This document shows positions 23,270 to 35,636 of a DNA stretch of 64,000 bases, one piece after another. The notes under the pieces were generated by a model. That model was not told where the DNA came from and did no database searches. It saw only the letters and a program-made list of their open reading frames with translations. The stretch's first letter is position 1. Each line of letters opens with the position of its first letter. A program made the position numbers and the translations under genes. Origin of the DNA: Cylindrodendrum hubeiense (Eukaryota > Ascomycota > Sordariomycetes > Hypocreales > Nectriaceae); contig JAANBB010000155.1 of NCBI GenBank assembly GCA_014621425.1, forward strand, positions 16,679 to 80,678. Reading direction: 5' to 3'.

Positions 23270-26140
23270 AGTGAGGCTGGATGTGAATTTGAAGCGAGTG
23301 AAGATGGCGAATTGTAGAGGGCGCGACGATAAGGCCAGAGTCGTGACGTCGGAGACGGTGTGCGTGTGTTGATGTCGGAGTCGACGGGTAGAAATGAGTG
23401 TAGGTGCGCGATGACACTGGCGAAAAGTTGCTGGCGAGGGAGCGACGAGGCGACAAACGAGCGGCGCTGGAGAATTAAAACGGGCGGCAAGGGAAGTGGA
23501 CGAGTCGGTCGGCGCCAAGAACAATGGCGATGGCTCGGGAGTTGGAGTTTGCGATGTGAAAGAGGGAGAGAGAAGGAAGCCGGAGAACAGCGTGCCAAGT
23601 TGCCAAGGAGAAACGGGGGAGGTGACGGGGGGTGTGACGGGGGGCTGCAGGTGGATGGATTTGGGCCTGTCGGGCCTGTCGGGTGGGAATAAGGATGCCC
23701 AGACGAAGTGCAGCAAAGCAGAGGGTTCCTGGTTTGAGCGGCGCTGGGCGAGTGAGAGCGCGGGAAGGGAGTACGAGGCGCGCTGCGGATTGGACGGCGC
23801 GAGGTCGCTAGTGGCTGATGGTCTCAGGGCGACACCACCCACAGGCTTTTCAGGTATACGAGGTTCCCAGACGCACCCACTGTTCGGCCTGGACGGACTC
23901 CACGGGGAGCAATGCCCGGGACACTAAAGCAGGTTTGGGGGGTTTAATCAGGGGTGGTGCCCAGCTGGACGCTGAACAGACCCAAGCGTACATCTGTACA
24001 CACAGGCAGTGGGCAGAGGGAGGGTGCGGTATGGTGCCCGCTGACGGACACTGCGCGGCTCCCTGCGATAGCGACAGCACGTCACGTCTCCCGGTTGATT
24101 GCCCTGGAATGACGCCCGCCAGGCACGCTGCAGATTTGCATTCTCGGCTCGATGCTCCGTCTCCAGTACCCGCACGGCTGTCACGGATGTTGGCGGCCAA
24201 CCAATAACCCACCCAGGCACCGTATTGCACTTCCCACCCCCATCAGTGGCCCGTCCTGCATCCATGACCCATCACACCCAGCCAGGCCTGGATTTAAACT
24301 CGGCCCTTGCCTTTACTAATCCCGCGAGCTTAAAAATTCCCCAACTCGTCCCGTCCTATCTCAGCCCTGAGTTGTGCCGTGATACTCTCTGTGCTTCATC
24401 GCGACGGTGCGGTTCGCCGCAGCCAAGAACATGAAAGACGCCAGTAGCCTTGCCAAGTAACGGATCGGCACTGACATCCGATCAGTCTGCCAAGTCCTCG
24501 CGTGCCAAGCTCGCCAGCCCAGCAGGGCCCGTCAGCGTTGATCTAATAGTCTTCGCTTGGCCCATCCCCTATTTCGCTTCTATCAGCGTGGCCCGCATAT
24601 CCACTATCTGGGCAATCCCACAGGGGGCGTCACGAGCCACAGCCCCGACACTCAAGCAGTGGCGCCGCAATTGCCACTGGCCAGCCCGTACTCCATACGA
24701 ATTATTCGTCGTATCCTTCTTCCAGCCTTCTACTCCGTACATGCACAAATTACGGAGGTACTCGGTGGGCATTCGCCAATTCATCCACTGCCCCAAACAC
24801 GAGGGGATTCCTGCAGAGCCAGGGTGGCCCAAGAGCGAATGAGTAAGCGCAATCCCTCCCATTCGCAGATCCTTTGTCATGGAAGTGATCACTGTCGCAC
24901 CTTGGAAGCAAGCGCACATGGCGCACCACACTCGAGAATGCCACAGTCACATAATCTTGTTTGGGGCTGGCAAATCATTCACACAGAGTGTCAGTGAGGC
25001 CTTCTCATCATCCTTTCAAACATTCGATCCTTGGATCGACTTGTCAGTGTTTCCGATCCTTCAGCCGGTGCAACATTAGCAGCACCGGCTGTTGGCCACA
25101 GGCTGTTGGCGCGATGCCCTGAGCGGGCCCGGACCCAGGCTTTGCCCCTGATTGGTATTTTTAGATGTTACACTCCGACATTGCACACTATGCATCGGAT
25201 CTGCGGCCAACCGACACGTCTGAGACTCTGCCTCTAACAGCTCCCATGTCGTGGCAATGGTGAGTCGGTAGATCTTTACAACCAGGTTACTGGTGGAAAA
25301 GCCATGTGGGCAAAATAAGAAGTGCTCTGCATTGCCACCACACTCCTCACGCCTTTTTACTTCACCTACTGCACCTACTGCGTCGTAAGGTGCAGATCTA
25401 GCCTCCACTCCAAGCTTCAGATTCAACTCAACCTTGAACAAAATCGGCATGTCTCACAACGCCCAGCAATAACGAGGTGAGGGCTAGGTAAAGCTCGGAT
25501 GTAGAGGGATTCGTCAAGATCGTGTTCATACAGCTGGTTTGGGGAGTAGAGAGCGCCCTGCGCGGTGCCACATGGACCGAATGCGCCTTATCGTCCCATG
25601 AATGGTATTGTCATACTTGGTCATCTGTCAAACTCCTCCACTGTGAATTCCGGTTGCAGAAAGTATGAATCACTACTGCGAGCAATCGGCCATTTCCGTG
25701 ATCTCGTAGAGGTCTTGACACGTGGGACTGTGCTGAGCTCGGCGCGACTTTATCCCACTCCCGAAAACCAGCCAATCAGCGCCCGGGCCCTGGACAAGGA
25801 TGAGCTATCAGCGACGCTTCTGGTTAAGTTGTCCTTTTGGCAGCGCCGGGAGCATCATCGAGAATCGACAAGCTGATCCGGCGACCATAGACCTGTTGCT
25901 GAACAAGGCAATTCAAGGTCCCTTGACGCCCAGTTCGATTCGACAACCCTTCCCTCGAGGGATGTTATAGCCAGCACCAATTCGCGCTCTTGGTGTATAC
26001 CGAAGCAACTCAACTCTGTAACGGCCGCGCGTTCGCGACACGACGACCCTTGCGACACTGTCGATATATATACTTGTCCCTTGACGCATCTGTATATATA
26101 ATCAGACCGGACTTGCGACTGCGGATCGCAAGCTACAGAC
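23270..26140. other. Intergenic, divergent upstream regions of GH76 and erv41 genes
   Basis: 2.9 kb separate the two start codons. Open frames here are short or run antisense through low-complexity sequence, and no domain was recognised. AT-rich TATATATA stretches at 26064-26099 lie just upstream of the erv41 start. Confidence 0.6.
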
Positions 26141-27390
26141 ATGATGAACGGAGTCGAAAAGCCCGTCGCCGATGAGGACAAGTTTGCCCCAAAGACAGGA
26201 TCATCCGTCGTCAGCGCCTTCGATGCATTCCGTACGCTCCTCCTCCCAGTCCCCTTGCCCCCGTGTGCGCTGACTCCTGTCCAGCCAAATCGAAGCCGCA
26301 GTATGTGATGCGCACCTCTGGCGGCGGCAAATGGACCGTCGCCATGTCCATCATCTCGCTCCTCCTCATCTGGGGCGAGCTCTCACGATGGTGGCGCGGC
26401 ACCGAGAGCCACAACTTCGCCGTCGAGAAGGGCGTCTCCCACGAACTGCAGATCAACCTCGACGTCGTCGTCAAAATGCACTGCTCCGATGTCCACGTCA
26501 ACGTCCAGGATGCTTCGGGTGACCGAATCGTCGCCGCCAAGCGCCTTCAACGCGATCCGACCACCTGGTCGCAGTGGGTTGACGCCCAGGGGATGCACAA
26601 GCTGGGAAGGGATAGCCAGGGTCGCGTCATTACCAATGCGGGCTGGAAGAACCTGGGCTACGATGAGGAGGGTTTCGGAGAGGAGCACGTTCACGACATT
26701 GTCCGCGCCAGCAAGAAGAGGGCCAAGTGGGCCAAGACTCCTCGCTTCAAGGGACGAGCAGACAGCTGCCGTATCTACGGAAACCTGGATCTGAACAAGG
26801 TGCAAGGCGACTTCCACATCACGGCCAGAGGTCACGGATACATGGAGGTCGGCGAGCATCTGGACCACACCAGTAAGTTCCGTCCTTATCACAGGATTGT
26901 CCGACCTTGACTGACCTGATCTACAGACTTTAACTTCTCCCACATCATCTCGGAGCTTTCGTACGGCCCATTCTACCCCTCGCTCGTCAACCCCCTCGAT
27001 CGTACCGTCAACCTGGCAACCACCAACTTCCACAAGTTCCAATACTACCTCTCGGTGGTGCCCACCGTCTACAGCGTCGGCTCCAAGTCCATCTTCACGA
27101 ACCAGTACGCCGTGACGGAGCAGAGCAAGGAGGTTAACGACCACTATATCCCCGGCATCTTCGTCAAGTACGATATCGAGCCCATCCTGCTGGCCGTGCA
27201 CGAGAGCCGTGATGGCTTCTTGTCCTTCATGATCAAGATCATCAACATCGTCAGCGGCGTCCTCGTTGCCGGACACTGGGGCTTCACGCTGACCGACTGG
27301 CTCACCGACGTCACGGGCAAGCGAAGACGCCACAGCAGCGGTGGAGTGGGTGTGATTGGTACCGGCAAGAACTTTGGCGAGCAGGAGTAG
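26141..27390 (+). CDS. erv41: Erv41 (ERGIC-2-like) COPII vesicle cargo receptor subunit
   Basis: Erv41 pairs with Erv46 and cycles between ER and Golgi in COPII/COPI vesicles, returning escaped ER residents. Exons are 26141-26231, 26285-26872 and 26927-27390, giving 380 residues. A first membrane segment (WTVAMSIISLLLIWGELS) lies near residues 46-64. A long luminal domain follows, with the family-typical SHELQINLDVVVKMHCSDVHVNV and CRIYGNLDLNKVQGDFHITARGHG. The second membrane segment starts around 318 (FLSFMIKIINIVSGVLVAG). The length and the single DxxVxMxC-type core fit Erv41 better than Erv46, which carries a Cys-rich insertion. Start: two adjacent ATGs at 26141. Introns of 53 and 54 nt restore the frame exactly. 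A 426-codon antisense frame over this gene is a shadow. Confidence 0.92.
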
Positions 27391-27970
27391 CCTAGTCGGT
27401 GGTTGTGTTTGAATATGATATCTAGATGCATGAGGCAGCATAAAGGCGACGGGGTGAGCCAGACGGAGGGAGTTGGGGCTCGGGATTGTATACATTTGCC
27501 ACATCATTGGAGTTTGGGTTAAAACCTGGGAATTCACTGTTGCGTTTCGATAAATAAGAAACAGTTGATGGATTAGCGTCAGACAATGGGCCGTCCTGTT
27601 ACAGGTGACAAAGGAGAGGATTGTTGTATTCGTCTCCACCTGTATTTGACTGTTGATAGACAAACCCCCGTTGAGCTGAATAACACTTCATCTCCCCAAA
27701 GAACCATGGTGATTCAGGTCTCAGGAGGATACGAGGTGTCTCCTCGGACGTGCGGTGATTACCTGAGGCTGTGCAACCCACAGCAAACCGGCGGGTCATC
27801 TCGTATCATACAGGGGGAAGGGGGCAGTGCCAGTCTGATCCAACAACCAGAGGAGGCATTTGCAACATAACTATCGGGTTTATACATCCAGCTGATGAAA
27901 CTTCTTCAAGGGTCCGACCCAGTTGAACACTCTAAGCTCATCTACAGAGACAGCTCACTATCCACCCAGG
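27391..27970. other. Intergenic, 3' flank of erv41
   Basis: Only short open frames without domains. It separates erv41 from the degraded HET relic, so the two face tail to tail. Nothing else was seen. Confidence 0.6.
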
Positions 27971-28858
27971 CTAATGGCCATCCTTGACCAGCTTCCCGTC
28001 CATGATCCCGTGGACATATGCATGTTCAACATATTCATAATGTCGACGACCATTCTGGGCTGATTCGGTCGGGCTCAAAATAAAGGGCATCTGGACTCCA
28101 TATAGTATGTAGACGGCATCTCCAACCTCATGTCGTAGCCCTCCAGTCCACTCCAACTCTTTCTGAATCATCAAAAGATACCTGCTTACGGGAGGCAGCA
28201 TCTTCTTCGACTCGGACAACATCACTCTATTCCGTAACTTCCTGACAACTGTTTCATCAGTGGGAACAGATCGTTTGTAGTTTTCCCGCTGCCTTGTGTG
28301 TATGCCGCCTTCACTTGCTGGAACGCGTCTTCATCAGTCCCCTCAGTAGGATAAATGTATTTAGTTTCGCGGGCCCTATGAACAACACCCTCCCATAGAT
28401 CCGCTATTTCAAAGAGAGTACCTTCTGAAGGACCGAGGAAGTCACCAATCTCAGAGATCCCATCTAACAGTAGTCCCAGCAAGTCCAGTACTCACTCCAT
28501 GGGCAAAGTTCCCTATGTTGGCTGGTTTCCAGTAGCTGCATTGTAGAATTGATATCGGCTGAGCCACCCCATATGGTAGCTTTGAAGCACTTCATGCTGC
28601 TCAGCGCTCCAATCTGGGGTCCATGTTGGTAAACTATGAGACTTTTGGAATTCCGTGGTCCTAATTAAGGCAATCAGGTCGCCTGTGTCGACGGTCCGGT
28701 TACAAGTGAACTGTGCAAAAACTTGTCTCCAAGAGAGGGAGCAATCAGCACATACTGTGCCACACAGAGCCAGTAGACCAAAAGACTTTATCCCTAGGGT
28801 CCGCCGCAACTAACATATGATGAGCTAGAGGTTCTTAATTTGGCGAGACATTCTAAAG
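27971..28858 (-). pseudogene. Degraded HET (heterokaryon incompatibility) gene relic
   Basis: Fragments in three frames match, in order, the downstream half of fungal HET-domain proteins. First comes AADPRDKVF (about 28813-28784), the family hallmark. A four-base A run on the plus strand (28780-28783) then breaks the frame, and one base fewer would continue as GLLALCG. LPTWTPDWS, another hallmark, follows near 28620. A TAG stops that frame at 28515-28513. The same frame resumes as LDGISEIGDFLGPSEGTLFEI, ends near 28222, and shifts to NRVMLSESKK. The C-terminal VGDAVYILYGVQMPFIL and YVHGIMDG motifs come last. The N-terminal HET domain proper (WCxRxWTxQE region) is not visible upstream. An intact protein cannot be built, so this is a 5'-truncated, frameshifted relic. 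HET proteins mediate non-self recognition between hyphae. Confidence 0.8.
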
Positions 28859-31838
28859 AGTTTATGGCATATCTGATGAGCCAGAATATTCGCCTTGTCA
28901 AATAATTACATGCAAGCAGCAAAAAACATCTGCTTCATCATATTAACATAGTGCGACTTTTCGAAATTATCGGCCTAGTTCCTGCAAAGTGAATCCATCC
29001 AGAGATGTCAATTGAAGTCCTGGTACCGCAGTCGTCTGGGAGCAGGCCTCAAGCTGGTCGAAATATTGGCGGTTTGTCCATCCAGGGAAATGGGATGACA
29101 ACCGAGGGGATCTCCCCAGATACACGACAACACCTCGTATTAAGGGTTGTTGTCGATTTAGGCAGCATCCAGACTGCAGCATATATGATGGATCAGAGAG
29201 CCGTCAAGTAGTCTCAAGATCCGGATCTGATTGTTTGATAGGCGATCGGCAGATAGACTAGGGGATTCGAGGCCATCGTTGTACTTGGCCCTGCGATAAT
29301 GTCGCTTTCAAAACTGGGCTCGGGACTCAGTGCTTTCAGAACAGAGCTGCGTACAGATGTTCGAGCAAAGTGCTAGAATTTATTTAATTCAGAAACAGCT
29401 ATGCAGTGCGATGACCAACGTAAAACCACCCTGACAAAGCTGTGTTAGCGGAACCTGTACTTTCTACGTTCTGCCTATAACCGAGAAACATAATTACTTA
29501 TGAACTAAACTATAATATCGACTACGCATGAGGTTGTAAAATGCCATCTTCCGTTCACAAACGATGGTCAGCAAGACGAAGAAAATGCGACCAACAAATG
29601 GATACTGGTGCTAGGATTAGTTATAAATGAGCCTCATCACTCCTTAAGTACCTCACACTTTAATCCAAGGCGCAGGGTACACATTCGTTCTGGCGTTGAA
29701 TTTGGCTTGGCGGGAGACACGCTCGGGCTGTCCGGTGTCATGTGGGCGCTGTAAAATGCGTCTTGTGACTCTAACCTCGTTCTCGCAAATCGCGAATTGA
29801 TAGGATGCCGAGTACCTAGCGAACAATCTTAATACCTGCGCAAGTAAGCCTTCGACTAGAGTTGAAATCTTTGCGTGACTCCTTTTTGCCAGGGCTACAA
29901 GTCTATGAGCTGTCCACGGTGGTCTAGCTTGTATTTGAAGCACAAGAACCAAGGCGGAATCCGACAAGATGGTCCAGGGTATGGGGTGGAGGGGTGAATG
30001 TTTGGTAGAGCTATGACGACATGTGGCTGCGGGGTGGGTCATGTTGTCTTGGACCATGCATCCGTGACGATGGCAAGGAGATAATAGCGGGACAGCGGGA
30101 TAGAAACGAATTAACAAGGCCAAGGTTCGACCTGGAGCGATGGAATGAACAGGAGATCAAGTTGGTGATTTTATTTCCGAGAAACACACAACGGGATCGT
30201 CAGGTGCGAGGTGGGCAGATCTCACATCCATCACCACCATCTTCGTGATACTTGACTGCCTGGGGGCGTCATCAGGCTGTGTGCTGCATGTCTCTCTCTG
30301 CCTTGCTGTCTGCCATTCGCTACATTTGCAGCTAACTACACCTTGTGTGAGTTCCACAGTACCAGACTCAACAACGGGGCGAGGCAACCGACAGACCGAG
30401 AGACCGGCGGCTTCGCCCCGGCGCCACATGATGGATGCCACTCCAGAGGTCATTGACTCACATTTGGTGTACAGTACAACGTCATGGCCCGCATGCAGCT
30501 CGCCCCGTTCGCCGGCATCCACCGGGCCTCCTCGCGCTGTCTACCGGAGTTGGATTGAAGGGAAATGCAGGCTAACGTGGGTACGTTGACTTGCAGACAA
30601 AGAAGAGAAATCAGCCACAGTGGGCTCTGGTTTGCGCTGGGCACGGATGCTGCGCTGCCGCCAACAACCGGCCAACCTGCAGCCCAAAAGCATCATTGAG
30701 GGCATTTACGACCTCACCTGGGACATGAGAAACCGTGATTGTCTAGAAACATTCCCCTGGGTCTTTCTGGCCGGGCAGCGGCATTGATGCGCGCGTAGAT
30801 CCCCGCCTGCCATCGCATTCTCCCCGGACAGTCAAAGCTCCAAACTGGTGGGATGTTCCCTGGCTGCCGAGAGCATCTCCCGAGTTTCCCGACGAGGAGC
30901 ATCTGGAGGGCCAGGGTGTTCCCTTGCAATTACGTGGACCGGGCGTTTCCAGAAGTTGGAAGAACACCTGTGCCGTTTTCGCGTGGACAGGGCTGGGCGG
31001 CACTGGGGTGCTGGCTTGGGGTTTGCTGGCCTGCTTCCTTGCTTCTCCAGAGCCCAACATGTGCCGCTGTGTACTATCTACGTAGTCGGTTGGCGTGCTG
31101 CATCGTGCAGGGGGCTTTGCTAGGCTCCGGCGAGGGACGTCCAATAGCTTCTTGCGCAGTGGCATCCCTCTTCATTCACGGCTTTCATTCACGGATCATG
31201 TCCCTCGCGTTTCAATCAGCTGGGCAACACAAAGGTCGCGGCCCAGCCCTAAACCACAGCCGTCTCGTCTCTGACAGGGCTGGCTTCACGAGCCGCCGCT
31301 AACAGGCCATAGCCACAGTGGGCTTTTCTTCCCATCCATCGTCCTTCCTTCGCCCCATTCCATCTCCCATGTGAAGCCCTGCCGCTGCTAGTGAGGTATA
31401 GCGAGGTACTGTACCCCGCCGCCGCCCGCTGCACCCGCGTCTCTCCCACTGGGCGCGCGCCGTCTGTCAGCGTGTTTTAGCGTCCTTCTGTCTACCGGTA
31501 GTGCCTCTAGCGAGCCCTGTGAGTCCCACCCGCCCACACCAGCGGCCATCAGACCCAGGCTGGTGACCTGGGCGAGCCATCCTGGACCTTGGACTGAGCA
31601 TTCAGACCAACACTACGACATTTCTCTTCCGTCATCGCCTTGTTTCCCTTCCTCCCAATCTTTCCCCCTCCTGCAACTTTCTCTCTCATCCTCACTCATC
31701 GCTGTGCGCCTGGATCTTGATCCCATCGTGATCATTTTTTCTTCGCTACAAATCCATCAAACAGCTCGACCCATTTTCTTGCACTTGTAAGAGCGCACCC
31801 ACTAACCCGGTTAACCCCTCTGTCGTCATTTCCCCGCC
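28859..31838. other. 3-kb intergenic region upstream of the DUF3824-like gene
   Basis: No gene could be supported. Open frames of up to 156 codons on the minus strand (29653-30123) show no domain. Sequence from about 31.6 to 31.84 kb is strongly pyrimidine-rich (CTCC/CTTTC runs), typical of a fungal promoter or 5' leader for the plus-strand gene starting at 31839. Any remaining 5' part of the HET relic near 28.9-29.2 kb is not recognisable. Confidence 0.6.
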
Positions 31839-34800
31839 ATGGGTGACGTCTACAGAGAGACTCGCACTTACCGCGAGCACGACCGGGATCGCGACGACAG
31901 CTCTTCAGACGATGAAACTTACCGTTCCGCCACTGTCCATCGCTACAAAGTGACCCCCAGCAGACCTGGCAACTACGGTCGCACCACCGAGAGGGTGGTC
32001 ACTGAGGTTGACGATGATTACCGTTCTCGCGCCTCTACGACCGACCGTCGCTCCAACGCCCCGGATCCCCGCCCTCCACATGATGCGTATGCTGGAGATC
32101 GCCGCTTCTATGAGTCGGAGCGTGGTCGAGATATCCCCCCGCCCCCAGGTCCCCCACGAGATGCTAGGTCACCCCGCGAATTCTATCCGCCTGCGCCGCC
32201 GCCGCCACCCATGTCGTCGACCGGTCCAAGGGTCACCACCTACGAGACGAAAGAGGTCGAGCGGGTTGAGCAGGACTGGGATCGTCGCTCTCGATTTGAG
32301 CCCCCGCCCTTGGGAGATGAGGTCAAGGTTGAGAAGCGCATCGAGCGCCGCGACAACGGAGACTATCGCGTCGAGAAGCGAGTAGAGGAGCATGTTGACG
32401 ACCGGGACTGCGAAGTTGAGCGCTATCGCAAGGAAACCGAGTACTACAGCCCCATCGACCCTCCGCCTGTGCCTGCCCCCGTCATCATTCGCCAGCGCGC
32501 CCCGGAGCCGCAACAGATCATCGTCCAGGAGGCAGCCACTCCGCCTCCCGTCATTATTCCCCGCCGAGATCCTGGTATTGTCGTCATCCGAGAGAGGGAA
32601 CAAGCTCGCGAGCTCGTCAGAAGAGAACCCCACGAAGAGGAGCACTACTACCGCCACGAGAGACGAGATGGCCGAGGTGGTCGTGACTTTGCTGTTGAGC
32701 GATATGATCGCCGGCGTCATGACCATGACCACTATAGCGACGATGAAGATTATTACGTCCGTCGCACCGTTGTGCGTCGTCGTGAGCGCAGCGAGAGCCC
32801 TCACCATAAACGCCACCTGGCAGAGGGTGCTCTTGCTGGTGCCGGTATCACAGCCTTGATCAACAGCCGCCGGGATGGATACGGCGATCTCCCAGAAAAC
32901 AGAGGCCGAAAGGTGATTGCCGGAGCTGCTCTCGGCGCTCTCGGCACTGAAGCCCTCAGGAGGGCTCATAGCGCCTACGAGGACCGCTGGCATGACGACG
33001 ACGAGTCTCCTGACCGACACTCTCGACTTAAGCAGGGTCTTGGAATCGCTGCCGTGGCTCTTGCTGCTGCTGGCGCTGCCAAGTACTATCAGTCCAACAA
33101 GATTGAAAAGGAGGAATTGCGCCGTGGTCGCAGCAGGAATCGCGGGCACTCTGAAGATAGCTACTCTCGTTCTCGTTCGCGTTCTGTGCGTTCTGTGCGA
33201 TCTGTACGGTCACACAAGAGCAAGAGCAAGAGCAGCCGTGGCCGCAGCCTATCGACCGCTGCCAAGGCAGCTCTGGGCACTGCAGCCACTGCTGGCCTTG
33301 TTAAGCACTTCCGCAACAAGTCCAAGTCCAAGTCGCGGTCTCGCAGCCGCTCCCGCAGCAAGTCTCGTCTCCGTCGCGGTGCGGAGCTTGCTGGTGCTGC
33401 TGCTGCCGCTGGCGTTGCCACCAAGGTGTGGAAGAACCATAAGAAGAAGAAGGAAGACGAGAAGGATTCTAGCAGCAGCAGCGACGATGAGTACTATCGG
33501 CGGCGAGAATCCCGCAGCCGGAGCCGCAGCAGGTCGATGGTCCGATCCAACCGTACAGAGCGCGGGACTGATCCTGAGCTAGGCTTAGTTGAATACGGCA
33601 ACGACCCGCTCGAGCCCCCGCGCCCTGCGTCGCGAGGCTACGAATCTGAAGCGGAAGACAGAAGACGCAGGCGGCGCAGAAGACGTGACGGTTCACGATC
33701 CTCTTCAGCGTCGGACACCCATGAAAGGAAACGTAGTAAGAGTAGGCTGAGAGATGTGGCAGCCGCCGGAGCTGCGGCCATCGGAATCAAGGGGTACAAG
33801 GATAAGAAAGATCGGGAACAGAGAGAGCAGAGGTCAAGAGAGCGCCAACAGCGTGAGAAGGAGCGAGAGCGAGAGCGAGATCGTGGCAGAGATCGTGATG
33901 GAGACCGGGACCGGAGTCGGAGTCGGAGCCACAGATCTAAGTCCCGGGATGATGGGAGACGTAAGACAACCCTGGAGGAACCCCGTGACGATGGCTAATA
34001 TGGAGACTTAGGGTATGATGATGTGCCTCGGGATGACCGACCCTTTGACGATCGTCGCACGCAATCGCCACCAATGGCCTCTGGGGGCGCCTACTATCCT
34101 CCGTATCCCACAGACGCGGCCCCCGGACCCGGAGGAGCTGGTTTCCCTCACTACCCAAACCCGCCCAGTGATTTCCAGCCGTATGTTCCTCAAGACTACA
34201 CTGGCTATCCTCCGCCGCCCCCCGGACCTCCGCCTCCGGCGTCACAGCCAGGGGGTAGCTTTCCGCCTCCCCCACCCCCTGGACCGCCTCCTCCGCCAGG
34301 TCATCCTCCCACGGGCGGTCGAATCCTGCCTGATCAAGTGAGTGACTCTCCCCCAAGCCTCCTCGGCTCGCGAGGGAAATACGAGGGTGCGTTCCATCGT
34401 ACTTTAGTGGCTTCTTCTGGGAATACAGAACCAGAAACTGACAGCGGACTAGCTCCCGTAATCCCCGACGAGGGACAATCCTCTATCGCCAAGTCGGTGA
34501 TCTTCATCCCTATGTCGCCTAGAAGCGAAATGACAATGGAGAGGCATCACCGTGAACAAGCTGAAGCAGCGGCGGTCGAAGAAGCACGTCGTCGAGCAGA
34601 ACAGGAGGCCTCCGATAAAGAACACGGGCTTGTACCATTCCGTCAACGAAAAGGCCGCCGTCGGCGATCCCCATCCTCATCCTCCTCTTCATCGTCTGAC
34701 GATTCTACTGCTGGCCGTAAACGACAGCCCGGAGATGACGACTCAAGCTCGGATGAAGCTGTTGAGGTGCTGCCCGATCGGTTCGATCAAGAGGGGGAAC

Positions 34801-35135
34801 GTCTCGACGGCAGATCTGCCACCCACCGCAGATGGACCAGTCGGAGGGGCGATTTTGAATATCGCCCTCAACAGCGCGGAGGCTTGAATGTCCGTGGAGC
34901 GTGGCAGGTCGCCGGGACAGAGGGTGAGATGGTAGAGCGGCTGATGCGTGACGTATCAGGGGCTCTGGAGGGAAAGAAAAGCTGGCTAAGCGTATTGGGA
35001 GATGTAATTGGAGGCCTGGAGGGAGCGAGGCGGCAAGAAGCTATTCGGGATACGGACAGAAACAAGAACGACGATGACGACGACCAAGACGATGACAATG
35101 GAAGGCGCAGGAAGGAAAGGAGACGAAGGAGGTGA
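31839..35135 (+). CDS. Large low-complexity DUF3824-like protein
   Basis: Two exons, 31839-33960 and 34012-35135, joined by a 51-nt intron, give 1081 residues. The frame across the junction reads RDDGRRYDDVPRDDRPFDD, continuing the style on both sides. The N-terminal third is Arg/Asp/Glu-rich with proline runs. The middle has several Ala/Gly-rich helices of glycine-zipper type, flanked by RS-like repeats (GALAGAGITALI, AGAALGALGTEALRRA, GIAAVALAAAGAAKYY, AALGTAATAGLVKH, AGAAAAAGVATKVW). The following part is proline-rich (YPPPPPGPPPPA), then acidic and basic tails. This layout matches fungal proteins carrying DUF3824, whose function is unknown. No signal peptide is seen; RS-like tracts would suit a nuclear protein and the glycine zippers membrane association, so the location is open. 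A GTGAGT at 34338 was not used, since splicing there breaks the frame. Confidence 0.8.
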
Positions 35136-35636
35136 CGATTTAATGACAGCTGTTCCTTTCTTGTGTGATTTAGCAACACGGACTTGTTTGTTTGGAGAGT
35201 TTTCTGATTTTCTTTGGACTGGGTCGAGTTACGATACGAGCTTACGACACGAGCTTACGACTATGCCTATACAATAACGGCCGATATAGAAGAAACGATG
35301 AAATGTATATCTTTTCCACATAATGTATTCGCTATCTTGTACATTGATCTGAGTAAATTAAGTTCCACGTGAGGTAGCTCTTCAAAAATGAACCCCTGAA
35401 TCATTCATGTCGGCATCAGAGGAGACGTATAGAGACTTCGACACATGAAGATGCCATGGATAAGCACCGCCACAACTGTTCTCATAAATATCTATGCAAT
35501 CTAGGGGCAGAAGACCTGGACGCCCATGTTAACGTTGAAATGGTCTACAATCATATAGCATGTCTAAACTCTTCGCTGATATTTCGTACAACCCACCACC
35601 CCACTACGCCTCATACCCCTCAACAAACACACCTCA
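35136..35636. other. Intergenic, converging 3' ends
   Basis: This holds the 3' flanks of the DUF3824-like gene and scj1. A short CGAGCTTACGA duplication lies at about 35230-35260. Nothing else was seen. Confidence 0.6.

Noticed and set aside
26383..27663. 426-codon antisense open frame
   Set aside because: It mirrors the GC-rich coding strand of erv41, which has clear homology and introns.
28967..29182. 71-codon minus-strand frame as the missing 5' part of the HET relic
   Set aside because: It lacks any HET-domain motif such as the Trp-Cys-x-Arg-x-Trp region.
30121..30140. GGTTCGACC resembling a tRNA B box
   Set aside because: No matching A box, acceptor stem or terminator T run nearby.
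32169..33149. 326-codon antisense open frame
   Set aside because: Shadow of the Arg/Asp-rich DUF3824-like exon.
34338..34428. Possible intron GTGAGT...ACAG in the DUF3824-like gene
   Set aside because: Length is not a multiple of three, and splicing it (or to the AG at 34407) puts a stop shortly after. The unspliced frame continues well.
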